A stretch of DNA of 64,000 nt from Acanthochlamys bracteata (lineage: Eukaryota; Streptophyta; Magnoliopsida; Pandanales; Velloziaceae): the NCBI GenBank assembly GCA_019914995.1, contig CM034131.1:8650501-8714500 (forward strand), written 5' to 3'. The position numbers and the translations under genes are program-made. This document shows positions 1-12,090 of the stretch, piece after piece; position 1 is the first letter of the stretch, and every line of letters starts with the position of its first letter. The notes below the pieces were generated by a model. It worked only from the letters and a program-made list of their open reading frames with translations. It had not been told where the DNA came from and ran no database searches.

Positions 1-189
1 TGGTTGCCACCAAATTCAGGGGGAAGGTAATTGCGCATCACCTTGGGATCTTTTGTTCATCGAACAAGCTTTGAACACCAACAGTAGGGATCATTTTTAC
101 AAGAAGCACCTGTTGATAGGAATGCAATACCAATACATTCACCTCATGCTCAAGAGCTAGTAGGCTGCTACTGGTAAAAAGAACCATAA

Positions 190-363
190 GGTCAAGCGGT
201 GAAATGTGCTGGTTCTGTGGAAGTTATTGAAGATTTAAAGGATGAAGGAGTTGACTATGAGGAAGAAGAGGAAGAGGAAGGAAATTTTCCCAGGGATTCT
301 GAAGCAGAGTACGATAGTGACGATGAAGATCTAAAAGAAAATATAGTTGGAAATAGTGATTAG
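190..363 (+). other. Possible acidic C-terminal coding remnant
   Basis: An open frame of 57 codons runs to a TAG at 361-363. It has the composition of an acidic protein tail: a run of seven glutamates followed by a Ser/Asp/Glu-rich segment. A TAA lies just upstream in the same frame at 187-189, so it could only be a terminal exon or a broken gene. A second open stretch at about 93-160 in another frame is also protein-like. I do not recognise the family. It may be the 3' end of a gene beginning left of the window, or a decayed copy. Confidence 0.2.
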
Positions 364-420
364 CGAGAGATACTGAATAGTGCTCCTTACTGAAAATGCT
401 TCATGATTGCAAACTGAGGT

Positions 421-2729
421 TTGTTTCAGAAGAGTTCACATCCTACTGATATCTGAATAATCTTCAAGGCGCATACCTACTAACAAAAAAAGTGTTTCAT
501 CCATGAGATTGTTATGTTTCGTCTATTAGCTCTTGAAAGTTGGAGCTCAACGAAATAGTGTTGTAGCTTGTCTCTCAAATGGTTATTAACTCAGATGAAC
601 TAGCACATTATACATTATCTGGCCATCCAACTTGGAAGTAGTCTGGGTTAATTGGATAAAGATAGACATTTGCTTGCATGTTGTTTACTTAAATCCCCTT
701 GTATGTTGGTAGGAGTACAGCGGATTCTAAGATTATTCTTTTGACCGCTGCATTTGGTTAATCATAGCTTGATACTTCATATGCATGCCCAAAGCCATAA
801 CTCAGCTAAAGTTCACCAAAAACCAGAAAGACCTCATTTGGTACTTATTCTAGAAAAAAGAAAATTCGTGAATTTATGAAATACTTCAAGATAGCAAGGA
901 TAGTTCTGGTGATCTAAATGTGCATGTTCAAGATTCAGCAAAGCAAAATTTCGCCTTATGACCAGACCTATTAATAGGTAATGACAGTTACTTGTAGAGC
1001 TGATGATCTGGTGCCATAAGAGTTGAGACTTCACTTACAACGTTAGGCAGCTCAATTTCAGAAAATAGATGAAAGCAGCTAGGTGGTGCAGTTTATTTAT
1101 TTATTTTTCTTGATCAATGTTGTCTTTTGAGTTCCCTCTTTGTGTTGGAAAATTGCTACTTCACCTGGCAATTGAGGCAATAAAATATGTGGAGGTTGAT
1201 ATGTCTATATATTATTAGTAGTATTCTGTAAAAAGGGATGAATTTAAATTGTAAGAGCAGATATTTTGTTCTCAATAACATGACTCTGCATCAGTTATTG
1301 CTATCTTGGTAGCTCCATTGGTTTAATAGGTTACTCTTAGTGAGTAGGGTTGCTTGTAGACTTCTCCTTGTGGTGTGTGCCACCAAATAATCACGTTGAT
1401 TCTGATCTCCAAAGCAACTAATGTTCTCCTCTGAGATACTTATCCGGTGGCCGTCCCAAACTGTTGATTGCTGGATTTGAGCTGTGCTTTCTGTTGCTTG
1501 ACTTTTCAATTCAATAATCTAATTTGCAATGCATGTCACAAAATTTGCATCTATTTAACAGTAGTAGCAGTTTTTTCTCTCACTGGTTTAGTCTATTAAA
1601 TCTGCAATGTCTATAGCGGGTCTTTCAGACTGTAGGATTCTCTCTGGCAAAATATGATGAAGAAGCTATAGAAGAACTGACCAATATGGTAATTCTTTCT
1701 CGTGCCTCAAATTTTCTGACCAAATGTGTTACTATTTTTTACCACTTACTTGGAGGTTGCCATGATGCTATGGCTAACTATCAATAAGCGAGAATGGCTT
1801 TTGATTAAGTCCTGGTCATTTGGATGGCAAGTGCTAGATGTCTTTCCAGATGCAATCGCAGCTAGAGTTAAAAGGCGCCCATGTATACCCTCCACTCAAG
1901 CTAAACTTTAATTCGAGCAGCTAGAGTTCATTGCAAAGTTTGTCATGCCCCTTGGTTCCACTATGAATGAGCCTTGGTATTGCTGTATAGCATGTGCATT
2001 ATTTCTTGCTGGCTTGTTTTAAAATCTTTGAGTTTAAGATTGTTATTATGTTTGCAGGGAGCAACTGATTGAGCAGGAATAATGATTCAAGCCTTGTAGA
2101 GCAGCTTTCTCGTCCTCTTCTGAGGAGATCTGTTTGGCCTAGATTCCGGAGGCATTTTCAGTCGGCAGTCTTTTGGTCAATCTAGTAGTTTACCGTCATA
2201 GCTTCAACCATTTGATATATGCAGCGCTTATATCGTCATTTGGCTGGAGACCTGTTTGATCCAAATTATATATGTATCTATCTATATTCACTGTGCTTTT
2301 CTTGTACTTATGTAAACGATTTAAGTTATAAGGTAAGAGTCATATAAGTATACCAAGTAGATCAATTAGTCATCGACTACATAAGAATTCTCGGAGATTT
2401 ATTAACCAAGTCGCTTTGAGGAGTTAAAAGAATCTGCCTATTGGCCGCACGAATAAAAAACTAGAATACATAAAGATCATAACTAAGATAATATTAAATT
2501 GGGGCTAGTAATCCTCCTGCGAAGATGCATTGCACCAATTGCTTTCAAATACGTAAAAGAACCATTAAATCACCAAAAACCACTTCATCAAGTCTTAAAC
2601 TAATGAAAGTTGGCCCAAATCATACAATTAACAAAGTTGTTAGTCTAGTGCTGTGACGCAAATGAAGGGCATTTTCGTCCAAGTAAAATATTTCGACGTG
2701 CCGAGAATTAGATCAAGGGAGAAGGAATC
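421..2729. other. No confident gene; a few exon-like fragments
   Basis: Nothing is firmly identifiable. Short protein-like stretches occur at about 1628-1688 (ending at a possible GT donor), 1850-1909, 1921-1978, and 2058-2081 after a TTTGCAG acceptor-like site. They sit on the plus strand in the order expected of exons of one gene, but stops interrupt them and I cannot assign a family. They could be a pseudogene continuous with the acidic remnant at 190-363. Confidence 0.15.
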
Positions 2730-2892
2730 TATAAATGGTAGACGACAACTCGGGTAGTTTAGTCTGTTATAGCTTTTGTTGTTGTTGTTCTTTGTCTCTT
2801 CCCCACTCTCGACAAATTGAAACTCTCCAATTCCGTCCTTCATTTTTTCTCTCCAGTTGTTGATTCGCATTGAGCGGAGTTCGATTGACGAG
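2730..2892 (+). promoter_or_regulatory. Promoter-like module with noncoding first exon
   Basis: A TATA box (TATAAAT, 2730-2736) is followed, from an expected start near 2763, by a CT-rich leader typical of plant 5' UTRs. The leader ends at a good splice donor, GAG|GTACG, at 2892/2893. No long ORF begins in it. It looks like the first exon of a spliced transcript whose next plausible exon is at 5220-5375. Inference only; there is no transcript evidence. Confidence 0.3.
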
Positions 2893-3599
2893 GTACGATT
2901 TGTTTTTTGTGTTATTCGATTTCGTGTTTGGTTTCAGCTTCTGAGTTGTGTTTGTCTTGGTTTTTTGCGTTTCATTGTTTACTGATCGAGATCGGCTTTT
3001 GATCTGGTCATGGTTGCTTGACTTTAGCATTATCGGATAGTTGTTTGGTTTCTGATCGGGTTTGTGTGCGTAGTTGCGAGCTCCATGTTCGACATGGGGT
3101 AGATGACTATTTAATCGATGAGTTGTTTTAAATTTTGGATTATTGTTGAGATGGATTTGTGACAAAGAAATTTGTTGTAGTTAGTTTTCCTAGTTTTATT
3201 AACCGTAATTCATCAGTGACTTGTATGAGCTTTGTAATGATCTTCCTATACACTTATATACGAAGCAAGTTTGATTGATGGACTCTATTCTAGTTATAAT
3301 CAAATCGGCGTTTATCATTTATTTGAAGGGCTGTTGTTGCAATTTGCCAAGTTTTGGCTTCTGTCTAAATGCCTATGCAAAAGCATATGTTCCCCGTAGA
3401 TGTCGAAGTTTATGAAAGAAAATTTGGAGGGTGACAGTTAAATTTGTCTTTTTTTTTAAAGACATGGTATGAGATGAGTTTAATAAGAGGAGGAAGAAGC
3501 TAATGACCATGACTTTACGGCAAGATTATGGCCGGCTATCATTTTGTTCCATATATCTCTTTGTTAACAGGAGCACTAAATATGTTCACCTGTAATTAT

Positions 3600-4140
3600 T
3601 GAAGTGTTTATAAGCTGGATAGGTCGCTTATTGCGGCTTATTCTGTAAGCCTCCCCTTCCCAACTTTTCAGGCACTGCCCTGTATAACTATTTTGCTCTT
3701 GATTAGTTGTGTTTATAAATTAACCATTAATTATATAAAAAACTATAGTCAATATTTAAAAAGTGTAAAAAAATCACAAAATTTAAAATTAATATTTATT
3801 AACAAAAGATATTTAAATTAAATATTTTTAAAAATCAAATTAAATAATCTTAACATATATAAATCATTATGTACTAAAGGATATTTTAGTTATTTATATT
3901 TTCCTTACTTATACAGATTTTATTCATCCAAACACCCTTCTTAACTTATTCTAAGAATAAGGTTTTTTTATATAAACACCATTCTCAACTTATTCTAACA
4001 ATAAGTTTTTTTTTATCCAAACACTATGAAATAAGTTGTTTATTTCAAAGATAAGTTTAAGCCTATATAAACTGAAATAAGCTACTGATTTTGATAATAA
4101 ACTCTTAATTTCAGCTCATCCAAACAGGCCCATAAACAAC
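3600..4140. repeat. AT-rich MITE-like repeat
   Basis: The block is rich in TTTATAAGC/AATAAG words and repeats 'ATCCAAACA' three times (about 3927, 4015 and 4118). It ends in CCAAACAGGCCC, a terminus common in plant miniature inverted-repeat elements. A clear matching left terminus and target duplication were not found, so the boundaries are approximate and the superfamily is not assigned. Confidence 0.35.
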
Positions 4141-5219
4141 AATGAAAAGGTTATGCAATAACAGCCTGTTCAATTATTTAACAATATCAGAAGGAATATC
4201 TATAGAAATTAGTGTCTGATCTTCAAGCTCATTTTGTGACTCCTTTCTGAGGATGGTAGCTACTATGTGCCTTGTCATACCATCCTGTCAACCAATTGGT
4301 GAGGCTTGTATAGGAAATACATTACAATCTCAACCCAGTCCAAATTTGGATCCAAATTCTGGACAAGAAGGTAAAATAAGAAATTTCATTGTAATGCTGT
4401 TGTTTTTTCTGATCTAGTATGCCAAAACGTTTATAGAAATCCATTTTAAGCTTGTAATCTTTGGCACAAACTTTAGGTAATGCATTAGACAGGGAACTTT
4501 GATCGGGTGTCTTTTTGTTCATATCATGTTTGGATGTTTGATGACCTCATTTTTTATTCACTTTTTTCTATAAAGCAGAGTAATCATTTGGAAGAGTAAG
4601 CAATTTTAAGTAATACTCTTAAATGTGAATCAGGTTTCATTCTTACCAAATGAAGTTTTTTCTGAAGTACCATACGTTATATAAACCATTTCATATGGTA
4701 AATATGTAGAGGATTTTTTGCTGGATTGATAATTGCAGAATTGTAGCTACTGTGTTGGATTCATATCTTTATTACATTTCCAATATTTGGTCAGAATCGT
4801 CATATTGTGATCCAGGTTCTTTTATCACTTGTAACAATAGAAAATAATTAAGCATTATAGAAAAGTAAAACGCTAAGCATTCTGTACCATATTCATATTT
4901 TGTTGATTGATAATTTGATATTCCGATTTTATATGAGCAGTCTCATTTCACATTTAAATTATTAAAGAGGGAGTATTTTTTTGTCGAGGGTAATTCATCC
5001 ATCTGCCTTACACTAGTTTTATTTTCCTTGTCAAGATTTTCTTATTCTTGAGAAGTTATTATTTTGCGCATTCGGTTTTAAACTTTTCATTTGCTGAAAG
5101 AATAATGTTACATGCACAACCTTAACCTTGAATCCTCCTAAAATTTGAGTGAATGGAGCATTATATCTTAAACGTCTTGTGCATTGTGTATAACTATTCT
5201 AATCGTATTGTTCTTCTAG

Positions 5220-5375
5220 AGATAGATTTTCATGATACTAGAGTTAATTCCACTAAGTCAAAGAAGATGATGTAGTTCCAGGGTCATCATGCAGGAAGGA
5301 AGTGGACATATTGACACCGGTGCTATTAGAGTGCCATCGTTTCATGTTGGTCTCTTCTGAATCTTGGTTTATCAG
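5220..5375 (+). other. Candidate exon of a short-ORF transcript
   Basis: The stretch is bounded by a polypyrimidine-type acceptor (TTCTTCTAG, ending 5219) and a near-perfect donor (CAG|GTGAGT, 5375/5376). It holds a 23-codon ORF at 5289-5360 starting MQEGSGHIDTG and no longer frame. With the module at 2730-2892 it could be exon 2 of a long noncoding or small-peptide transcript. The copia element begins only about 70 bp downstream, so any following intron now carries that insertion. Confidence 0.22.
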
Positions 5376-5445
5376 GTGAGTTATTGCCTCTGAACATCAT
5401 TTTTTTGTTGGTTATAAGTTTACGAATTTAGAACTTTATAAGTAG

Positions 5446-5739
5446 AAAAATTAGAAGTTTTTTTGGAGGAGGATTTTTTTTAGAATACTTTTTATTTTTC
5501 TCACTTGATGCTAAATAATATGCTACAAGCATACTTATATAGGCATTACAATTCAAAAATTACATTAATTAAAACATTAAAATAAAATAAAATTTATAGC
5601 TATTACTAACTTTTTAACTTCACCCACTAATTCTTCGAAATAATTTAGTGCCTACTACTTCACCACTTATCATTTTTTTCCATTAATGTCTTGAGAAACT
5701 CTCAAATGAATACATGAGTTTTGATTTGATATTTCAACA
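5446..5739 (-). repeat. 3' LTR of the copia element
   Basis: About 295 bp, matching 7674-7969 along its whole length with substitutions and small indels. Shared landmarks are the CACTTGATGCTAA block, ACTTCACCACTT, and the segment around TGTCTTGAGAAACT. The outer terminus reads TGTTGAAAT on the minus strand. Confidence 0.8.
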
Positions 5740-7673
5740 CACTCTCAAATCAAAACGTTTTTCATACATAGCATTTCTCTTAGCCTTATGAAATATTCAA
5801 TTGGTAATTGCTTGGTGAAAATATCCGCTACGTACTTCATTGTATGACAATACTCCAACTCTATAGTTTTTTACTTAACATGGTTTCTGAAAAAATAAAA
5901 TCGTTTATCTATGTGTTTGCTCTTTTCATGATATACTAGATTGTTTACAAGTTGTATAGCCGACTTATTATCAACTAATATTTTTATTATTTTACTTATG
6001 GATGATTCAATTCTTTTAATATATTTTTCAACCAAATTGCTTCACAAATTATAAATACAGCTACCACATATTTTGCTTCACAGAAACATAAAGCTACAAT
6101 ATACTTCTTTGATGTCCATAAAAATATAGTTGACTAAAAGTAAAAAGACATAGCTAGTGATATTTTTTCTCTCATCTTGATCACCACTTTAATCACTATC
6201 GAAATAGTTCACTAATTCTTTATTTTCACCATAAGTATAGAATAGATCAAAATTAAACGAACATTTAATGTACTATCTTAAAATTCTCATCTCAACTAAT
6301 CAATAAGACTTCTTTGTTGTCTCCATATAACTACTTATAAATCCGACTGCAAAAACAATATATGATCTTGTGATCGTCAAGTGTCTCAAGCTACCAAAGC
6401 TTTTGAAAAGAATTGAGTCAACTAACTCTCCATTCTTTTCTCTTCATAACTTTGTTTCTATAGCCATTGATGTGCTTACCAAATTATAATTGCTCATCTT
6501 TAATTTCTCAAAAATCTACTTCGTATATTTTTTTTTGAGATATAAATATTTCATCTTATTGTTGCTTCATTTTAATTCTAAGAAAGTAGAACATCAAACT
6601 ATTATTCATCATCTCGAATTTTTTTAACATCATCACCTTAAATTCTTCATGCATCTTAAAGGTATTTTCTGTGTATAACAAATCATTACATAAGAATAAA
6701 TTATTAGAAACTCGTATATATGGCATACTCATAAGGATATTTGATGAAGCCATTTTGATTAAGATAGCCATCAATTCGAGATGACGTACAAAGCTTTCTT
6801 TGCTTGTGTGCTTGTTTCAAGCCGTACAAAAATTTTTTATGACCGATATATTTTGTCTTCTTATTCTTTCATCTGAAAATTTTTTGATTGCTATATGTCT
6901 ATTTCTTCTCAAGAATATAATTAAGAAATGCTGACATGACATCTAGATAATGTATTCTCTATCTATGATAAGCTGTAAGAGAAATTAATAGCTTTACCAT
7001 ATTAAGTCGAATAATAGTTGCAAAAAAATTTTCATAGTCGATGCCGTATTTTTATTTGTAATCTTTAGCTATAAGTCTAACCTTGTACTCGTCAATATCG
7101 CAATCAGCAGTGCACTCAATTTTATATACCCACTTGATACCTATAATTTTATGATTTGTGAAAGTGTTATCAATTCCTATGTGTCATTCTTTTCTATAGT
7201 TTAAATATTTTCATCCATTAATAATCGCCAACAGTCTTATTTTATAGCTTTTTGGAATATGAGAGTATCATGATCAGTATATGGATAAAAAAAAAGTTAG
7301 ACTCACCATTTTCATATGTCTGTCTGGCCATAGATCTTCTTGAGATTTCTCATTTTGATAGAATTTTATTGCGTAGAAGATCCATTACTACTACTTCTCT
7401 TGAAAGATGGACAACTTTTAATAAAAAATAGTATAATATGTTGAGAAGATAGTGGTATTGTTAGTTGTGGTACTTCATATGGAAACCTATTAAATTCATC
7501 CACTATTGGATGCTTTTTGGCAGTCTCTTCGCTCTAGTTTCATGCATTTTTTTCATTAAACACAATATTTTACCTTACCAGTAATTTTTTAGTTAGTAGA
7601 TTGTAGAACTTATATTCTTTTGACTCCTAGATATATCTGATAAAAATATATTTTTCACAACGATCATCATTAA

Positions 7674-7969
7674 AAAAATTAGAAACTTTTATGAAGGAGA
7701 ATTTTTCTTTAGAACACTTTTTATTTTTTCACTTGATGCTAACAACATGCTACAAAACATCATTATATAGGCATTATAATCCAAACATTATATTAACTAA
7801 AATAGTAAAACAAAATGAAACTTACAATTATTACTAATATTTTAATTTTACCAACTAATTTTCTTAGATAATTTATGTGCCCACTACTTCACCACTTGTC
7901 CATTTTTTTTCATTAATGTCTTGAGAAACTTTCAAATGAATGCATGAGTTTTGATTTGATGTTCCAACA
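7674..7969 (-). repeat. 5' LTR of the copia element
   Basis: Direct-repeat partner of 5446-5739. On the minus strand it begins TGTTGGAACATC, a classical copia LTR start. The visible divergence from its partner implies an old insertion, since the two LTRs are identical when an element inserts. Confidence 0.8.
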
Positions 7970-8495
7970 TTTCTGGATACTTTTAACGCACAAGCAACCT
8001 TGTGGTCATGCTCATTTGACTACCGACAGTTCTTTAACTCTTACCATCCATTAGTTAGAGAATGTTATCGATGGAAATGGTATTTGTATGTGATCTGCAA
8101 GTGGCATCCCTATAAATACAGTTTCTGGAGAACGCTTATGCTCTCTCCTTGTGCCTGTGTGAGAACAGTTGTGTTCTACAGGACATTTTTGTCTTACGGT
8201 GTCAAAAAGCGAGTTCGCATAGTTTGCAATCTGTGGTCTGACTTATATAGCTGGTCTGCTGCCTAGGTAGAGAAATACGAGTCTTCATTATAAAGAAATG
8301 CGTAGGTAGAGAAATGCGAGTAAGACCTGAAACATAGAAGCACTTTCTTTCTGTTGTCATTAGCTGTTTGCATATGTTAGGAAATTTGGAAGATGCGACT
8401 CTGGACATGAAAATAGACTGCTTCCATACTGTATAGTTGCTTAGTTGTTTGATTTATAGCTCCTTACATAACAGGATGGAATTTTCTGTGTGAAA

Positions 8496-8730
8496 TGGGC
8501 CAGGTTTGTATGCACTAGGATCCCTTTCTGATTACAAATAATTGGGCCTTTGTTTTAGGCCCATTTGTGACTTAGCTAAAATTTAAGTTGGACTGCAACA
8601 GCACAAATCCATGAACTAATTAGTACCATAATTAAGTAATATTATTACAATGGTAAAGCTGTAATATTTCGGGATGAATAAATTAGTTAGGCTTGAGTTT
8701 GTTAATCTAGCCCGGCCTATTGCATATAAA
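8496..8730 (+). promoter_or_regulatory. Promoter-like cluster of GGCCCA motifs and a TATA box
   Basis: Three TGGGCC/GGCCCA motifs (site II type, bound by TCP factors in plant housekeeping promoters) lie at 8496-8501, 8543-8548 and 8558-8563. A TATAAA follows at 8725-8730, then a CT-containing leader. No recognisable coding region follows within several kilobases, so a noncoding transcript or a dead promoter is possible. Confidence 0.25.
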
Positions 8731-11700
8731 TCGGCTCCATCGCTCCAATAGTTCGATTAGGTTTCTACTGTTGTGACGTTTAATATGCAGTTGGGTTCGT
8801 GAAGTTTCTACTGGACAAACTGTTAAAAGAAGTTTAGTTCCTCCTAAGCTGATGGTTTAAAGGAATAAATATAATCCTGAATCAGATGCCTGATGTATGC
8901 AACTTCATTGTCGATAAGGACAAGAAATAAACTACTGATTACCATGATGGCGCGATTAGAAAAGAATGATACCTGCCTCCGAACAACAGTAATTAGTTAC
9001 CTCTAATCCCATCTTTCATTAGCTGGTGGTAGTAACGAAGAGACGGGTTACAGTTATAGTATAATACTCTTGGTGAGCTAGCATGTGATGTGGCGACTAG
9101 AGAGGTAATCGAGGCTGGTACAAGCTTTTAGCCTGACGAGGCATGTCAGCTATCTCATTCGAGTTGTTTTCTCCCAATTATTTGTCTTTATGAGAGCTGG
9201 TCACTTATGTATCCTTTCTTCATCAGCAAACTGCAAGCTCCAATCTTCTTGTGTCACATATGCAAGTGTGAGAGCATTTTGTAGAAAACTTGTAGAGTCA
9301 GCCGGCAGGACAACTGCCATTATCGGCGACAAAGTCGAACTGATTGCTGACCGTGAGAATTCCCGTGAATCAAAACTCTACGCATCAGACTGGCCATAGT
9401 ACTGCTGCCTGTAGGTTGGTTCAGCTGTTATCCGAAGAACCAACATTGGGTTATTACTGCTGGTTGTTAGAGATTGGTTTGGTTGGCAGCCTGTTGGTCC
9501 CACTTCATTCAATCTTGCTCAATCACGGTAGAGGCGAAGAAGAAAGTCTATAGATTATTATATCGCTCTTTTTCACTTTTGTTGACTCTTTCGGTCTTAT
9601 CATCATCAGATATTCGTTCTTCCATTCCTAAATATTGGTCAAAAGTATTTCCACCCGCCGGTACGTCATTAGAACATCTGTATTTTTTAGGCATGCAGGA
9701 AGAATACCGGGCTTTTAGAAGTAGTTAAGTGATAGTAGAGATAGCAAATAATCTGACAAAATTTGCATAAAATCTACTGCTTTTTAGTAAAACATATTCG
9801 TAGGAGATAGAAGCAATACTTTCTTTTATAATTTGATTTTGGTTTATGTCTAACTTGACATAGCATAGAGCTACTTGATGCAGAGGCATACACTTTCCCT
9901 TTTGGTTGTCCACTTCCTCATAACTTGACATTCTCCTGGGAGTCGAAGGAGATAAGGATTATCGAACATGACATAGTCAAGAAGTAATGTAGTGAAGATG
10001 AAATCATATAGATTCACATGATATACATTATAACATAATTTGAGGGTATAATATCATCATAGTGTGCTGAATGATTTACCATTAGAGAAATAGTGTCATT
10101 GTCTTAGACAAAATCATTTCATCTTTGGAAGTGTAGGCGGTAGAATAGAAGTTGATAGCGGACAACGTTGGATTTATTATACTAAACTACATTGTGAAAT
10201 TGTACAATGTCATACAAAAGGTCTTCTTGGGTTCTTGTTGAGTTTTGTTATCTGCATTGCATGATATTAAGCAATAGAAAAGAATGACCACTATGTTCAT
10301 AGCTAACCTAATGGACATGGCTTATCTGCGTATAGTTTTTTTTCATTAGAAGCTAACCTAGTATCCATCTTCTATGTGGATCTCTTAATGCAACAGATAG
10401 AAATTTGAGGTAGAGTTGATGTTATTAGGCGTCTTAGCGTGTGCAAATGGACCCACGTTTCAGGCAAATCCCAATAAGGCCAGACTGAAAGGCTAGCCCA
10501 TTCAATCAATAGGTAATATTCTCAGTTAACCCCATAGATGATTTTTCTTCAATGGCTCGCTAAGATGGCATAAATTCTTTCAAATTTGCGAAGGGATGCA
10601 GTTATAGAACTACTAGGGAAGAAAGAGAGGGTCTTCAGACCAATCAAAAAATGGATTTGAATCTGATTTAAGTTTGTGGTGGATTCATTTGAATGTTAAA
10701 TATACAGCAAAATAATCGATCAGCTGGCGACATGAATGCTAACTTGTAGCTGGTTCGGTCCGTAAACTGGAGTAAATAATAATTCTACACCATTGGGTTA
10801 AGATGAAAGAAAAATGGCCGCTTCTGTTGCATATCTAAAGTTCACATTTTGAATACACTAATCTGATGGAGAGAATGAAATAGTTAATGCTTCACAGAAT
10901 GAAATGAATAGTTAGCTGGGCTACAATTTGGAACGGTGCAAAATTGTCTTATAACCGACTCTTTTTACTAACTCGGAAAATTTTTTGCGAAAGAAGTTGG
11001 CCAATATCACCTAGACGAAGTTGCCGTGATTGTTTTTAGTTCTTTTTTGCTTCTGATAGGGAAGCCGAATATGAGGAAGTGAAGCACCACCTATCTGCTC
11101 TACAGCTTTTATGTCTGGATGATATAGAACAGGTGACGTCCATGCGTACGTCCGTGATTGCATGTAGTTTAGAAACTCAATGGTCAATCTTCAGCAGCCG
11201 ACGGTCAAGTTTACCAACTGATAGCATTTAATTGTTATGTCTTTGTGACCTGAATTTAATTGATTGGTGGTTACGTTGTATTAGATAGAGGAATTAATGC
11301 CAGCAACTTGGGTTTGTGACTGCTAACTTATTGAGGAATAGCAGACTTTCAGGAAGTTTTACTCTAGAGACTTATCGGACATGTTTCAGCGGACGTCATC
11401 ACCAGGGATTTAAGGACGTCCAAGCATTAGAAAGAGCTTCAGTTTATTGACTCGCCAAAAGTCCAATGTACGAGGTTGTATCTTGGACGAACTCTTTAGC
11501 TGCCATCGTGCCTATTTCCCTGGCTCAATAACGCGTCAAGTAATGCAAGTTTTTTGGGAAAAATGGTGTCATCTCATACTCACATAATCGTCATCTCTGA
11601 CGTACTTTGGATCTTTGTTTCCTGCGAGCGATATTTTGCAGCAAACTAGGGCAATGAATTCAGTATACAACAAATATAGGAATTATTTGCCCACAGTTTC

Positions 11701-11748
11701 AGCCTCCTCGAACTGAGCTCATGGTTGTATTACTTGCAGCGCTATTGG

Positions 11749-12090
11749 CACTCATGACCTACGTAAACCAACCTGCTGGAGTTCTACCATGAAACATTAT
11801 AGGCCATTTTGCAGATCACTGTTTGCACAGTAAAATGTGTAGTTCTTGAAACACCAGATAATCCATAGCTGCAGTATTTAATTAACGGTTAGCTACGAGT
11901 AGATTACACAGCATTCATGTAAGGGATTTAATATGACCAATTTTTGAATAGGTGTTATCCTGCCCATGATTTCATCAGTTTGCTTTGGTTTATTTCCCTA
12001 CATCGTCATGCATGACCTACGTATACACTTTGGCTAGTGCACCGCCATGAATCTGAACGGGCTTTCAGCAGATTACAGGTTGCACCATTA
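11749..12090. repeat. Ancient local duplication
   Basis: Two segments of about 80 bp, at 11749-11830 and 12006-12090, share the word CATGACCTACGTA and then align with gaps through ACCATGAA, GCAGAT and GTTTGCAC/GGTTGCAC. They are in direct orientation, about 255 bp apart. The intervening sequence is not obviously part of the repeat. Confidence 0.35.

Larger units (their letters stand above)
5446..7969 (-). mobile_element. Degenerate internally deleted Ty1/copia retrotransposon
   Basis: Read on the minus strand, the interior translates in pieces as a copia polyprotein with many stops and frameshifts. In order: the integrase C-terminus and linker (about 7690-7450, KYIF...YKFYNL), reverse transcriptase (about 7200-6560, with recognisable equivalents of IKWVYK, LDVMSAFLN and LYGLKQA), and RNase H (about 6200-5810, equivalents of STIFLWTSKKY and YVADIFTKQL). 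The usual YVDD catalytic motif of the RT appears altered near 6690. Two direct repeats of about 295 bp flank it and, on the minus strand, begin TGTTG as copia LTRs do. The integrase tail abuts the upstream LTR, so gag, protease and most of integrase are deleted. The element is 2.5 kb against roughly 5 kb for complete relatives and cannot be autonomous. No target-site duplication was recognised. Confidence 0.85.

Noticed and set aside
2767..3165. 132-codon minus-strand open frame rich in Asn and Lys
   Set aside because: It is the complement of the CT-rich leader and of a T-rich presumed intron; low-complexity composition with no domain.
5446..7969. An integrated plant pararetrovirus
   Set aside because: Domain order (integrase before reverse transcriptase, then RNase H) and the flanking LTRs are those of Ty1/copia; there are no movement or coat protein remnants.
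9086..9145. C/D-box snoRNA (TGATGT ... CTGA)
   Set aside because: No terminal stem brings the two boxes together and box C is imperfect; such short motifs occur by chance.
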